A DNA stretch of 64,000 nt, from assembly GCA_004020645.1 (NCBI GenBank), contig SAQL01000009.1, positions 1 to 64,000 on the forward strand, given 5' to 3'. The position numbers were made by a program, and so were the translations under genes. This document shows, in pieces, positions 7,479-15,742 of this stretch. The stretch comes from Mesorhizobium sp. (GTDB lineage: Bacteria; Pseudomonadota; Alphaproteobacteria; Rhizobiales; Rhizobiaceae). The notes beneath the pieces are model-generated. The model saw nothing but the letters and a program-made list of their open reading frames with translations. It was not told the DNA's origin and searched no databases. Each line of letters starts with the position of its first letter. Position 1 is the first letter of the stretch.

Positions 7479-8849
7479 ATGTCAGAGAGCTTCAACTACA
7501 TCTCCTTCGGGAACCGGGATTATGTCGAGGGGGCGGTCGACATCATCGAGATGAGCCGGGGGCGCATGTTTGAATACACGCCCACAGACATCGAGAAGCG
7601 GCTTGAAGACCTCGGGCCGACGTCGATCGCTTTTCTTGAAAAGTTGCCCACTTTCCTTTGCAGCGAAATCAGCCGCTCGGGCACTGCGGCGTCAATGGTC
7701 GTCAAGTACGGGAGGATTGAAAACACGACACCGGGTCGGAAGGAAGTCTCGACCACATTCAAAACCCTAATCGATTTTGGCGACGTTGAATTCGCTGACG
7801 TTGACCAGGCACGAGGCCTTTTCGGCGCTGATGGGTTTCAGCTTTACCGCACGCACTGGGCAGTCAGAGAAGGCGACGTAAAGGAAATCTTGGCCAAGCT
7901 GGCGCAACTCAAGCCAGAATTGGCGGATGCGGTAGCAGGGCCAATGGAGCCGGATTTAGCAGCCGGCGCAGCCGAACCGCCGCCGCGCACGAAGAATACG
8001 ATCGGCGTCGCCGACAGCGTAGAGGCGTTCCTTCAACTGCTGTATGGCTTGCCTGCTAAGGGATCGACCGAGACCTTCTTCCGCGGGCACGAGGACGAGC
8101 GGTTTGAGCTGACACCATCTCTGTTGAGGAAATGGCCTGACGGAGCGTGGCAATTCATGCCGAACGAGCACCGGCTTTGCAAGGAGCTGCTCATTGCTCA
8201 CTATGATGAATTCCAGGCCGATCAGTACTGCCTCGACCGCCTTGTCCGAATGCAGCACTACGGGTTGCCTACCCGGCTTCTCGACATTTCGGGCAACCCA
8301 CTGGTTGCGTTGTTCTTCGCCTGCTACGGCGGGCCGGAACTGCTTGAAGTGGCCGGTGAAGTCATCGTCTTGCGGGTGTCGTCAGACAACGTGAAGTATT
8401 ACGACTCCGACACCGTCAGCTGCCTGGCCAATCTTTCAAACCTCACCTACGCTCAGAAGAGTGAAATCGACCTAAAGTTGGAAATAGAAGCGTTCAACGA
8501 GACGGGTGTCGCTCTAAAACTGCTGCACCATATCAAATCCGAGAAGGGCTTCTTCGAGCCACGCATTGTCCCGGATGATCTCGGATCGATCGTTTGCGTC
8601 AAGGCAAAACAAACCAATACACGGATCAAATCACAGTCAGGCGCATTTCTGCTTTTTGGTCACGAGGCTGCGCTGCCTGAGTCGGGGCAGGAAGGCATAG
8701 AGATTGCTCGTATAACGATTGCCAATAAGCAGCACATCCTTGACCAGTTAGACAGCATTAACATCAACGCCACCACGGTATACCCGAGCATCGACCGCAC
8801 GGCGGTTCATCTGCGGGAGCGATATCGACAGCCTACCTCGCCTGAGTGA
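7479..8849 (+). CDS. FRG-domain protein with an uncharacterised N-terminal domain
   Basis: A 456-residue protein. Residues ~180-290 hold the FRG domain, named for its FRGH motif, seen here as FFRGHEDERFELTPSLLRKW and then MQHYGLPTRLLDISGNPLVA. The N-terminal ~150 residues begin with FNYISFGNRDYVEGA and match nothing I recognise. FRG proteins occur in mobile and defence-rich regions, and their biochemical activity is not established to my knowledge. The ATG at 7479 has GAAGG just upstream; a start at 7452 is also open. The gene is alone in its transcription unit. Confidence 0.7.
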   Translation: MSESFNYISFGNRDYVEGAVDIIEMSRGRMFEYTPTDIEKRLEDLGPTSIAFLEKLPTFLCSEISRSGTAASMVVKYGRIENTTPGRKEVSTTFKTLIDFGDVEFADVDQARGLFGADGFQLYRTHWAVREGDVKEILAKLAQLKPELADAVAGPMEPDLAAGAAEPPPRTKNTIGVADSVEAFLQLLYGLPAKGSTETFFRGHEDERFELTPSLLRKWPDGAWQFMPNEHRLCKELLIAHYDEFQADQYCLDRLVRMQHYGLPTRLLDISGNPLVALFFACYGGPELLEVAGEVIVLRVSSDNVKYYDSDTVSCLANLSNLTYAQKSEIDLKLEIEAFNETGVALKLLHHIKSEKGFFEPRIVPDDLGSIVCVKAKQTNTRIKSQSGAFLLFGHEAALPESGQEGIEIARITIANKQHILDQLDSININATTVYPSIDRTAVHLRERYRQPTSPE

Positions 8850-9049
8850 GCGCTAGGCTGCAGATTCCGCTTTTCCTACGAGTCGCCCGGGTGAACGGCC
8901 TTGAGGCCGGCAGGGCCAGTCGTAGAGGCTCTTATACTCACGATCCAGACTAAGAATGATCCGCCGATCAGTATGGGTTTCTAAAGAAAAATCCTCCCAG
9001 CCTTTGGACCCGACTCACTCTTCGTGATGAACCGAGCGCCGCCGAGTCG
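8850..9049. other. Convergent intergenic gap
   Basis: Two hundred bases between converging genes. The only structure seen is a short hairpin near 8893-8910 (CGGCC-TTGA-GGCCG) that may assist termination of the FRG transcript. It is not followed by a T-run. Confidence 0.4.
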
Positions 9050-10078
9050 TTAGAGTCCGTCGAATAAGCCTCCCGAACCGGCTGCGCTGCCAACCGTATC
9101 TCCATACTGGCCGAGGAGTGCATCCAATGCGTTGCCATCGAGCGGCGGTGCTAGGGTATTTTCATTGTATTCTAGGACCCGCAGAACGCGAGTGTCCTTC
9201 AATTTGCCCGCTTCTGAACGGAAAGCCCACTGCACCTTCATGGTATCGAAGATGTGCGGATTCAGCTTTTGATTTGTGACAAGGTGCCAGAACTGCTCGT
9301 CTTCGATCCTGAAAAGCCGCTCATGGCCTGAGCTGTCCCTGCCCTTCCATTGTCGCTGCTTGTCGCCGCGCTCCCAATTGGGCGACGTCACTTTGACGGT
9401 ATCAATTGCAACATGCCATGGCCGGTCATCGAGATCCTTTTCCTTCGGTGGAAGCGCCACTTGCAACCGCCCGAAGTCACTGCGCCTGATTGGAAATTCA
9501 TCAGCATTAGTGAAACCAACTCCCTTTATTTTAGTATCTTCAGCACATGCTTCATAGAATTTGTTGCGAGCCCCATACCCCTCCCGGAATTGCGTTGGAC
9601 GGATGCCAATCTTGTTGAGTTCTGAAACGTCTTTTTGCAAAAATGATTTTGTACTCTCGCTTAAGATCAGCGCACCCGTGCGGCATTCTATGCGAGTGTC
9701 AGTGGCGGAAGGGGGTGCTTTCCCCTCGTCAGCAAGCAACTCCCCTACATAGCCACCAGCGAGTTCGGACCAATAGGCCGGTTCATGTCCGGTGAGCCCT
9801 TTGACAAATGCCGCCCCGATGTTGCTTTCGAGGGCAGCCCATATCACTCCGGCCGTTGCTACTACTGCCAATCTGGTTTTGAATGTTCCGATTTCTGGGG
9901 GTAGTACTAGAACTTGATAGTCAAGCTTTCCGTCGAATAGGTACTCATTGAGACCTGCTATAATCGCCTCTGTCTGTGCGGCAGTCTCAATGAAGGTTTT
10001 CAGTTCAAGGTGGTGTTCGGGTACGTCGAAGTGGATCGGGATGATTTCTATGGCACCCGCTTCGGTAAGCTCTGCCAC
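9050..10078 (-). CDS. Orphan protein with a central hydrophobic segment
   Basis: A 342-residue protein of unknown function. Residues ~68-98 (TRLAVVATAGVIWAALE and what follows) form one or a pair of hydrophobic helices that could insert into a membrane. The N-terminal ~65 residues are acidic alpha/beta, and the long C-terminal part is soluble, with conserved-looking DDRPWHVAIDTVKVTSPNW. The GTG start has AAGGGGGCG 8 bases upstream. It diverges from the DUF982 gene, with only 47 bases between the starts. In a nuclease-rich island a membrane-associated orphan is a fair effector candidate, but that is only context. Confidence 0.6.
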   Translation of the reverse strand: MAELTEAGAIEIIPIHFDVPEHHLELKTFIETAAQTEAIIAGLNEYLFDGKLDYQVLVLPPEIGTFKTRLAVVATAGVIWAALESNIGAAFVKGLTGHEPAYWSELAGGYVGELLADEGKAPPSATDTRIECRTGALILSESTKSFLQKDVSELNKIGIRPTQFREGYGARNKFYEACAEDTKIKGVGFTNADEFPIRRSDFGRLQVALPPKEKDLDDRPWHVAIDTVKVTSPNWERGDKQRQWKGRDSSGHERLFRIEDEQFWHLVTNQKLNPHIFDTMKVQWAFRSEAGKLKDTRVLRVLEYNENTLAPPLDGNALDALLGQYGDTVGSAAGSGGLFDGL

Positions 10079-10125
10079 GATATTCGCCCCCTTGCTGCGC
10101 CCACGTCTAATATTTCCCCATTCAC

Positions 10126-10476
10126 ATGAGTACAGCGCAACCTAGTAATTGTGAAGCTAGTGTGCCCGTTTCGCCCAAGGTTTGCGGGCGCTACCGGGAA
10201 CCTGTCGCCTTCCTAATGGTTATCGACGGTCGCGGGGAAAGACGAATGCTGCTTTGGTTCTCACCTCCGGTCTACGTCAAGACCAATCGCATCGGGATGC
10301 GCGCTGGCATCAATCACGTTCAAGGTGCTGCTGAACAACTGCTGACCTGGACCAAGCGTGGCCCCAAATGCAAACAAGCCGTGGAAGCCTGCGTTGATAC
10401 TATGGAGGACGACCGTCGTCCACAGGCCTTCAAGGAAGCTGCCATAGAAGAAGGAATGTTCCTCTCTTCTGACTAA
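10126..10476 (+). CDS. DUF982 family protein
   Basis: Up to 116 residues. The C-terminal ~75 residues fit the DUF982 pattern common in rhizobia: LWFSPPVYVKT at the start, then GAAEQLLTWTKRGPKC, an EACVD helix and FKEAAIEEGMF. The family has no known function and is expanded in Mesorhizobium. Most DUF982 proteins start near the PPV strand, so the ATG at 10,246 (with GGGGAAAG just upstream) may be the real start rather than 10,126. It precedes repeat F and the restriction-modification-like cassette. Confidence 0.6.
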   Translation: MSTAQPSNCEASVPVSPKVCGRYREPVAFLMVIDGRGERRMLLWFSPPVYVKTNRIGMRAGINHVQGAAEQLLTWTKRGPKCKQAVEACVDTMEDDRRPQAFKEAAIEEGMFLSSD

Positions 10477-10494
10477 CGCGGCCCCGATCTTATT

Positions 10495-10575
10495 TTCGCG
10501 ATCTTACCGAAGGCGAATCTATCCAGGGTGATTGTGCTTGAGGCCAAGGAGCGACCCATGGACAACCTTGCTATC
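10495..10575 (+). repeat. Direct repeat F, left of the methyltransferase cassette
   Basis: About 80 bases aligning with 13,733-13,813. Shared runs include TTACCGAA, CGAATCTATC, TGAT, GCTTGAG, CCAAGG and (A/T)TGGA-CAACCTTG. The copies differ at many positions, so the duplication is old. The two copies bracket the genes at 10,698-13,639 and nothing else. Confidence 0.65.
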
Positions 10576-10697
10576 GCAGTCAAGGTAAGCACGCCGCTAG
10601 ATAACGAATCCCCATCGTTAACTTTCTCGTAATTTGCTCCACAAGGTTAATTAACACCTGTGGCGCATTTTGTTTCGACGTAGCGAGGGCGGCGGCG

Positions 10698-12374
10698 ATG
10701 AACAAGCTATTCTTTGGCGACAATCTCCATGTTCTTCGGGAAAGGATTAATCCGGAATCTGTTGATCTGGTCTATCTAGACCCGCCATTCAATTCGAATG
10801 CAAATTACAATGTGCTTTTTCGCGAAGATGGCGGAGCCCCTACCGAAGCGCAAGCTGAAGCTTTCAGGGATACATGGGAGTGGGGTGAGCATGCCGCTGA
10901 AGCATACGAAGACGTTATGCGCGCGTCAGGTGATGTTGCTCTGGCCCTAAAGGGAATGCGAGCTTGGATAGGCCAGAATGCGATGATGGCCTACTTAGCG
11001 ATGATGGCGGTACGGCTGCAAGAATTACGGGATGTTCTGAAGCCGACCGGATCGCTGTATTTACACTGCGATCCCAACGCCAGCCATTATTTGAAAATCA
11101 TCCTAGACGCGCTGTTTGGTCCTTCAGGTTTCCGGACGGAGATAAGTTGGAGACGCCAGTCGGCACACAACGACGCGAAGCAAGGACGAAAGCAATACGG
11201 AAACGTTCGTGACACGATACTTTTCTACACCAAGTCAGATAAGTGGAAATGGAACACTCAGTATACCCCCTATGATCCTGGGTATGTCCGGGATTTCTAT
11301 AAACACAGAGAGCCAGGAACAGGCCGCGCATATAGGTTGAGCGACCTCACTGGCCCTGGCGGAGCCGCCAAAGGCAATCCACTTTATGAAGTGATGGGGA
11401 TTAAGAGGCACTGGAGGTTCAGCCGAGAGAAGATGGATCTATTAATTTCGCAAGGGCGAGTCGTTCAGACTAAACCCGGCACCGTCCCGGCTCAGAAGCG
11501 CTATCTTGACGAAATGCCCGGCGTAGCTCTTCAGAACGACTGGGCAGATATAAAAGCGGCATCTGGCAGAGAAGCGCTGGGGTACCCGACACAGAAGCCT
11601 CTCAGCCTTCTTGAACGTATCATTCAGGCATCCTCAGACCCCGGCGACGTTGTGCTTGATCCCTTCTGTGGCTGCGGCACTACTGTTGAAGCGGCAGAAC
11701 GGATCGGGCGTCAGTGGATCGGCATTGATGTAACGCACTATGCGGTAACGCTCATCGAAGCCCGACTAAAGGCCAATCATCCTAAAGCATCTTTCTCTGT
11801 GCATGGTCGGCCGGTCGATCTCGCGAGTGCACGTGACCTTGCTAGGCGGGATAAACATCAATTCCAATGGTGGGCAGCATGGCGCGTCGGCGCGCAAACC
11901 TATCGGGAAGAAAAACGTGGGGCTGATCGCGGCATTGATGGAAACATTCTCTACAAGAATGGTCCCTACGGTGACGGTCGAATTATCATATCGGTTAAAG
12001 GTGGCGAGCATGTTGGCGCGCAAATGGTGCGCGATCTACGCGGCGTGATCGAGCGTGAGGAAGCGGAAATGGGTATTCTCGTCTCACTTGCCGAACCAAC
12101 TCAACCAATGATCCGCGAAGCCGCTGACGCCGGTTTTGTCACTCGCTCTGCTCATGGTCGACTGCCTAGAATTCAGATCGCGACAATCGAAGACATGCTT
12201 TCCGGACGTATGCCAAAACTCCCTCCGCTGCCGATCCCTGAAAGGAAACTGACGCCTTCCATCCGACGGAAGGACAAGGATCAGCTAGAGTTGCTGCTCC
12301 CGTTCGACGGCGAAAAGATCATTCCGGCCAAAGGCGTATTTGTCGATCCACGCTTTGTGACATTGACGGGCTAG
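10698..12374 (+). CDS. Beta-class adenine methyltransferase fused to an Mrr-like nuclease
   Basis: A 558-residue protein. The N-terminal part is an N6-adenine or N4-cytosine methyltransferase: catalytic motif IV LDPPF at residues 27-31 comes before the SAM-binding motif DPFCGCGTT at ~321, the order of the beta class. After ~380 comes a second domain with FQWWAAWRVGA, ADRGIDGNI (Asp414) and IISVKGG (Ser432, Lys434), the D-x(n)-S-x-K form of the Mrr_cat PD-(D/E)XK fold. One chain could thus both modify and cut DNA. The MrcB_N-DUF3883 gene follows 179 bases downstream, and both lie between direct repeats F and G. Confidence 0.85.
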   Translation: MNKLFFGDNLHVLRERINPESVDLVYLDPPFNSNANYNVLFREDGGAPTEAQAEAFRDTWEWGEHAAEAYEDVMRASGDVALALKGMRAWIGQNAMMAYLAMMAVRLQELRDVLKPTGSLYLHCDPNASHYLKIILDALFGPSGFRTEISWRRQSAHNDAKQGRKQYGNVRDTILFYTKSDKWKWNTQYTPYDPGYVRDFYKHREPGTGRAYRLSDLTGPGGAAKGNPLYEVMGIKRHWRFSREKMDLLISQGRVVQTKPGTVPAQKRYLDEMPGVALQNDWADIKAASGREALGYPTQKPLSLLERIIQASSDPGDVVLDPFCGCGTTVEAAERIGRQWIGIDVTHYAVTLIEARLKANHPKASFSVHGRPVDLASARDLARRDKHQFQWWAAWRVGAQTYREEKRGADRGIDGNILYKNGPYGDGRIIISVKGGEHVGAQMVRDLRGVIEREEAEMGILVSLAEPTQPMIREAADAGFVTRSAHGRLPRIQIATIEDMLSGRMPKLPPLPIPERKLTPSIRRKDKDQLELLLPFDGEKIIPAKGVFVDPRFVTLTG

Positions 12375-12553
12375 TGGTGTCGATCTGGCCGACAAAACGG
12401 CTGGACAGGGGCGCCTGCCAAGTGGCTGACGTAGTAGCGGCAAAACCTCAGCGACCATGTAGAAAGCCGGTGGCTTCCGCCGAATTGTGGGTTGCCGGCT
12501 TCGCCGTACCATGATGAGTAGCGACGGCGATCAAGCAGGCAGGGGGAAACGGT

Positions 12554-13639
12554 GTGCGAGAAACACTGCAAGAGATTGTTGGGCTCCAAGCAAAGTATTC
12601 TGCCAACCAGACGCCCGAAATGGAGCAGCGTGGTATCCTAATTCGGAGGACACTGCCGGCAGAAATGGAGGCCCGTAGGACCGCGCTACAAGCTGCACTC
12701 GGCAAGTTCGGCTTGGACGCCAAAGCTGAGGGAAAGGACAATCAGGGCCAAATGTCTCGCATCCCGTGGGTGCGTTGGTTCTCGACCTCTCGTTCGCCCT
12801 CCGCGACAAGTGGCTGGTACGTGGTCTATCTCTTCCATCCGGATGGGTCTGGGGTATCGCTTTGCCTTAGTCACGGTTCCACACAGATCGTTGGCACTGG
12901 CTTCGTCAATCGCAGTGACGCCGAAGTTGCCGAACTCATGAGATGGGCGGCGAGCGTCCTTGGCTCCGAGTTTGGGGCCGATCCTGGTGTTCGCCTTGGC
13001 GTAGAACTCGGGACTTTCGATCTCGCTCGCGGTTACGAGCGCACAACAGTAGCTTCAAAGTTTTATCCGAAAGGGCGTATCCCGCCCGATGACGTGCTGT
13101 TCGCGGACCTAATGCGTTTCATGGGCCCGTTGGCTAAGCTGTACGCGGCACAGGAAGCCGGTATCGCCCCCGGCAGCATCAGCGCGGAAATGCAGGGGCT
13201 TTATGATGACCTAGAGAAATTGGCTTCGCCCATTAAGGATCGCCCTAAGGGCCAGGGACGCCTAAGCGCGCCACTGCGAAAGCTAGTCGAGCTTCACGCC
13301 ATGACGATCGCAGAGCGATGGCTAAGAGACGAAGGTTTCCAATACAAGAACGTCTCGACGACCGACAGTTGTGATTTCCGCGCCCGGCGCGGCGGCGAAG
13401 ATTGGGTTAATGAGGTCAAGGGGACGACGGGGGGATTAACCAGCGTGCTCCTGACACGAAATGAGGTCGCACTCCATCGTGCCAGCCATCCGCTGAACGC
13501 CCTATTGGTGGTGCATGGGATAAGGTTGTTGGAAGGAGAGACCAGTCCGAAAGGTGGTGATCTGGCTGTGTTCTCACCCTGGAGACTCGAGGATGACCGT
13601 CTAAGCGCGCTCGCTTTCGAGTACCGTCTCCCGAATTGA
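12554..13639 (+). CDS. MrcB_N-DUF3883 fusion, restriction-like protein
   Basis: A 361-residue protein. Residues ~65-150 match the MrcB_N (DUF3578) domain: IPWVRWF, SPSATSGWYVVYLF, DGSGVSLCLSHGST. The C-terminal ~110 residues match DUF3883, a PD-(D/E)XK-like domain, with DFRARRGGEDWVNEVKGTTG (Glu287, Lys289). MrcB_N is the N-terminal region of some McrB-type modification-dependent restriction proteins; the GTPase part is missing here. The GTG start has AGGGGGAA about 5 bases upstream. Its position after the methyltransferase-nuclease gene suggests a joint restriction system, perhaps sensing modification and cutting. Confidence 0.8.
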   Translation: MRETLQEIVGLQAKYSANQTPEMEQRGILIRRTLPAEMEARRTALQAALGKFGLDAKAEGKDNQGQMSRIPWVRWFSTSRSPSATSGWYVVYLFHPDGSGVSLCLSHGSTQIVGTGFVNRSDAEVAELMRWAASVLGSEFGADPGVRLGVELGTFDLARGYERTTVASKFYPKGRIPPDDVLFADLMRFMGPLAKLYAAQEAGIAPGSISAEMQGLYDDLEKLASPIKDRPKGQGRLSAPLRKLVELHAMTIAERWLRDEGFQYKNVSTTDSCDFRARRGGEDWVNEVKGTTGGLTSVLLTRNEVALHRASHPLNALLVVHGIRLLEGETSPKGGDLAVFSPWRLEDDRLSALAFEYRLPN

Positions 13640-13996
13640 AGCGGGCAGCCCCGAGCCACAATTACCTTTTTTCAGCTCATGCAGCCTGCGTCACTAGGCT
13701 ACCCTGACTTGGTACGCCAAGTTTCATTTCATTTCCGAATTTTACCGAAAACGAATCTATCTGTGATGATAGCGCTTGAGACCAAGGGCAAACAATTGGA
13801 ACAACCTTGATACGGGCTGCAAAGCGGGATTGGTTCAATCTGATGGCTGATGCCGTCGCCTGGACGGCCATGGTACAGGTAGGACGCGACCCTCACAGGG
13901 CTGCCCAACGAAGCACTCTAAGGTGGACACTCGGGTGGATGGAAATCCGTCAAGTTCTAATATCCTACTGGAAATAAAGCATTTTTAGTAGGGGAA
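13640..13996. other. Gap between the last island gene and tRNA-Thr
   Basis: No gene is convincing. It contains direct repeat G (13,733-13,813). A short ATG frame at 13,842 faintly resembles the middle of a DUF982 protein and may be a relic. An inverted repeat CCTACT...AGTAGG at 13,963-13,992 lies just beyond the tRNA 3' end. Confidence 0.45.
13733..13813 (+). repeat. Direct repeat G, right of the methyltransferase cassette
   Basis: Right-hand partner of repeat F, in the same orientation, about 94 bases after the MrcB_N-DUF3883 stop codon. In F the end of the repeat reads as the start of a tiny ATG frame; in G the ATG is changed to TTG and a stop follows at once. Confidence 0.65.
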
Positions 13997-14072
13997 TGGT
14001 GCCGCTTAGGTGACTCGAACACCTGACCCCATCATTACGAATGATGTGCTCTACCAACTGAGCTAAAGCGGC
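13997..14072 (-). tRNA. tRNA-Thr (anticodon CGT), CCA encoded
   Basis: A 76-base cloverleaf on the minus strand. The acceptor stem pairs GCCGCTT with AAGCGGC, the D arm is GCTC...GAGC, the anticodon stem is CATCA/TGATG with loop TTCGTAA (anticodon CGT, reading ACG), and the T arm is AGGTG-TTCGAGT-CACCT. Discriminator A and CCA are encoded at 14,000-13,997. The 3' end faces the island, which makes this gene the likely integration target. Confidence 0.95.
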
Positions 14073-14383
14073 CCGGGAAGCCGGGGCCTCCAAGATGCGC
14101 TGGGTGATAGACGCAACCCGCCACAAATTCAAGATGGGACTTGGCATTTCGTGTGGGCTCATGCCGGCCTATAAGCGGCGGCCGCGCCGATCCGCCATGC
14201 GGTGGCGCGATGACTCGCCGGCAGGTTGCGCGACATCGCGTTGGCGCTGCATCGGGAAATCGGCGAAAAATGTTGATTCCTTTACCGAAAACCGCCGAAA
14301 TGAGCTTTGGATGGGTCACGAAGGCAGAATGCGGCCGCTGGCCCGTTGATTGATTGATCGCCTGCGGCTAACGATCATGACAT
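14073..14383. other. Gap upstream of tRNA-Thr
   Basis: About 310 bases that should hold the tRNA promoter (reading leftward). Short open frames are present but have neither ribosome binding sites nor recognisable sequence. Nothing else is seen. Confidence 0.4.
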
Positions 14384-15598
14384 GTGACCGTAGGTGCAGA
14401 GGGATCCAGCTTGGACGCGATCGAAAAAGCGATCCGGAATGCCTTGGAGAAAGGCAATGCCGAAGACCGCGCGTTTCGCGAGCGGGTCTATCGATCGGCC
14501 TTCGCCGCACTCGACCGTGCCCTGCAGGCCAACCCGGGCGTGACGGTGGAACTCGCCATCAAGCGCCGCAAGGCGGTGCAGGCCAAGATCACCGAAATCG
14601 AATCCGAATTCCTGCCGGCGGTTGCCGGCGTCGGCCCACAGACCGATAATGACGCTGCAGCACCGGCGGTGGAGCAGCCGGCTGATAGCGCCGTCGAAGC
14701 CGAAGCCGATGTCGAAGCCGATGCCGAACCCGCGCCGCCGCCTGACGTCGTTGTCGACGGTCCGGAGGAGCCTCCTGCATCCGACGCGCCCCCTGCATCC
14801 GACGCGCCGCGCTCGCGCGTCTTGCCGGTCGTTCCCGATATCATGCCGGAAGCGGCTTTTCCCGGTGCGCCGGAGATCGAATTGTCGTCCCGCCCATCGA
14901 CCGGAGACGACGCAGAGGTGATGCCCGACCGCGACGACAGGCGGGCGAGAGGCCCCCGCTTGCCTCTTACCGCGATCTTCCTCGGCGTGACGCTGCTCGC
15001 AGCTGTCGGCATCGGCCTCTATTTCGCTGCGCAGACCGGCGTCTTCAAGTCGGCGGCTGAACTCGACACGGCCCCGCCACAGACGCCTCCGACGGTGGAA
15101 GACGATGATTTCACGCCGCCAAGCGACATCGCCTCGCCGCTGGACTCCGGGGAGGCGGCGCGCGACTGGATCAATGTGTTTTCGCCGAGCGACCCGGCGC
15201 TTGTCAGTGCGCCTTCGGATGCCAAAGCCGAAGTCATGCAGGACGACAGCGGTTCCTTCCTGCGCATCCGGTCGGGCGCCTCCGGTTCGGCGATCAGCTT
15301 CGACGTCGGGCAAGGCGTGCTGGAAAAACTCGCCGGCAAGCACGCCACGTTCGACATCATCGCCCGCTCCGAGGAGGGCAAGGAGACGCAGATCTCCGTC
15401 GACTGCAACTTCGGCGAACTCGGCGACTGCGGCCGCAAGCGCTACGCGGTCGGCCAGGAGCGCAACGAATATCTGTTCGACGTGCCGTTTCCCGACAAGC
15501 GTCCGGGTGCTGCCGGCACCATCGCCATCAATTCCGACTTCGACAAACAGGGCAAGTCGGTCGACATCTACGAGATCCGCGTCTCGATTGTTCCGTGA
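14384..15598 (+). CDS. Single-pass membrane protein with periplasmic beta domain
   Basis: About 404 residues. Residues 1-85 form a charged, helical cytoplasmic part (AIEKAIRNALEKG). A long acidic, Ala/Pro-rich linker follows with a repeated ASDAPP, then one membrane helix at ~195-217 (LTAIFLGVTLLAAVGIGLYF), another Pro/Thr-rich linker, and a C-terminal ~145-residue beta-rich domain containing two Cys in CNFGELGDC. The layout suggests an inner-membrane protein displaying a carbohydrate-binding-like domain in the periplasm. The start is uncertain: GTG at 14,384, or TTG at 14,411, which has AGAGGGA upstream. No family name is known to me. Confidence 0.75.
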   Translation: MTVGAEGSSLDAIEKAIRNALEKGNAEDRAFRERVYRSAFAALDRALQANPGVTVELAIKRRKAVQAKITEIESEFLPAVAGVGPQTDNDAAAPAVEQPADSAVEAEADVEADAEPAPPPDVVVDGPEEPPASDAPPASDAPRSRVLPVVPDIMPEAAFPGAPEIELSSRPSTGDDAEVMPDRDDRRARGPRLPLTAIFLGVTLLAAVGIGLYFAAQTGVFKSAAELDTAPPQTPPTVEDDDFTPPSDIASPLDSGEAARDWINVFSPSDPALVSAPSDAKAEVMQDDSGSFLRIRSGASGSAISFDVGQGVLEKLAGKHATFDIIARSEEGKETQISVDCNFGELGDCGRKRYAVGQERNEYLFDVPFPDKRPGAAGTIAINSDFDKQGKSVDIYEIRVSIVP

Positions 15599-15742
15599 TT
15601 TCTGGGGCGAAACCGCTGGACCGCTGCACTCCGTAACCACTGTTACGGCATGGATCATCCATGCCGTGGCCTTCGAGCCTCGCAGCGATGAATGGCAGAG
15701 CAGCACGTTGACCCGGCACCCTTTTGCCTTCCCTCATCCGTC

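Larger units (their letters stand above)
1..13996. mobile_element. Right part of a tRNA-Thr-linked genomic island
   Basis: Everything left of the tRNA-Thr gene differs from the rest of the window. Genes are short and mostly unrecognised or nuclease-like, intergenic gaps are long, base composition is visibly less GC-rich, and imperfect repeats recur between genes. The tRNA is on the minus strand with its 3' end facing this region, the usual geometry for integration into a tRNA 3' end. No integrase or second copy of the tRNA end is visible, so the left boundary is outside the window and the island call is an inference. Confidence 0.7.

Noticed and set aside
10558..10632. 24-codon frame starting in repeat F
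   Set aside because: Its counterpart in repeat G has lost the ATG and stops at once, so the frame is more likely a relic of a repeat than a gene.
13997..14072. A second copy of the tRNA-Thr 3' end within the island marking an att site
   Set aside because: I looked for the T-arm and acceptor sequence in bases 1-13,990 and saw no convincing match; the other end is probably outside the window.
14141..14353. Small plus-strand frames just upstream of tRNA-Thr
   Set aside because: No ribosome binding site and no protein-like sequence; the region should hold the tRNA promoter.
14375..15706. 443-codon minus-strand frame opposite the membrane protein gene
   Set aside because: Low-complexity Arg/Gly/Val-rich translation; the plus-strand frame has a membrane helix, linkers and a coherent domain.
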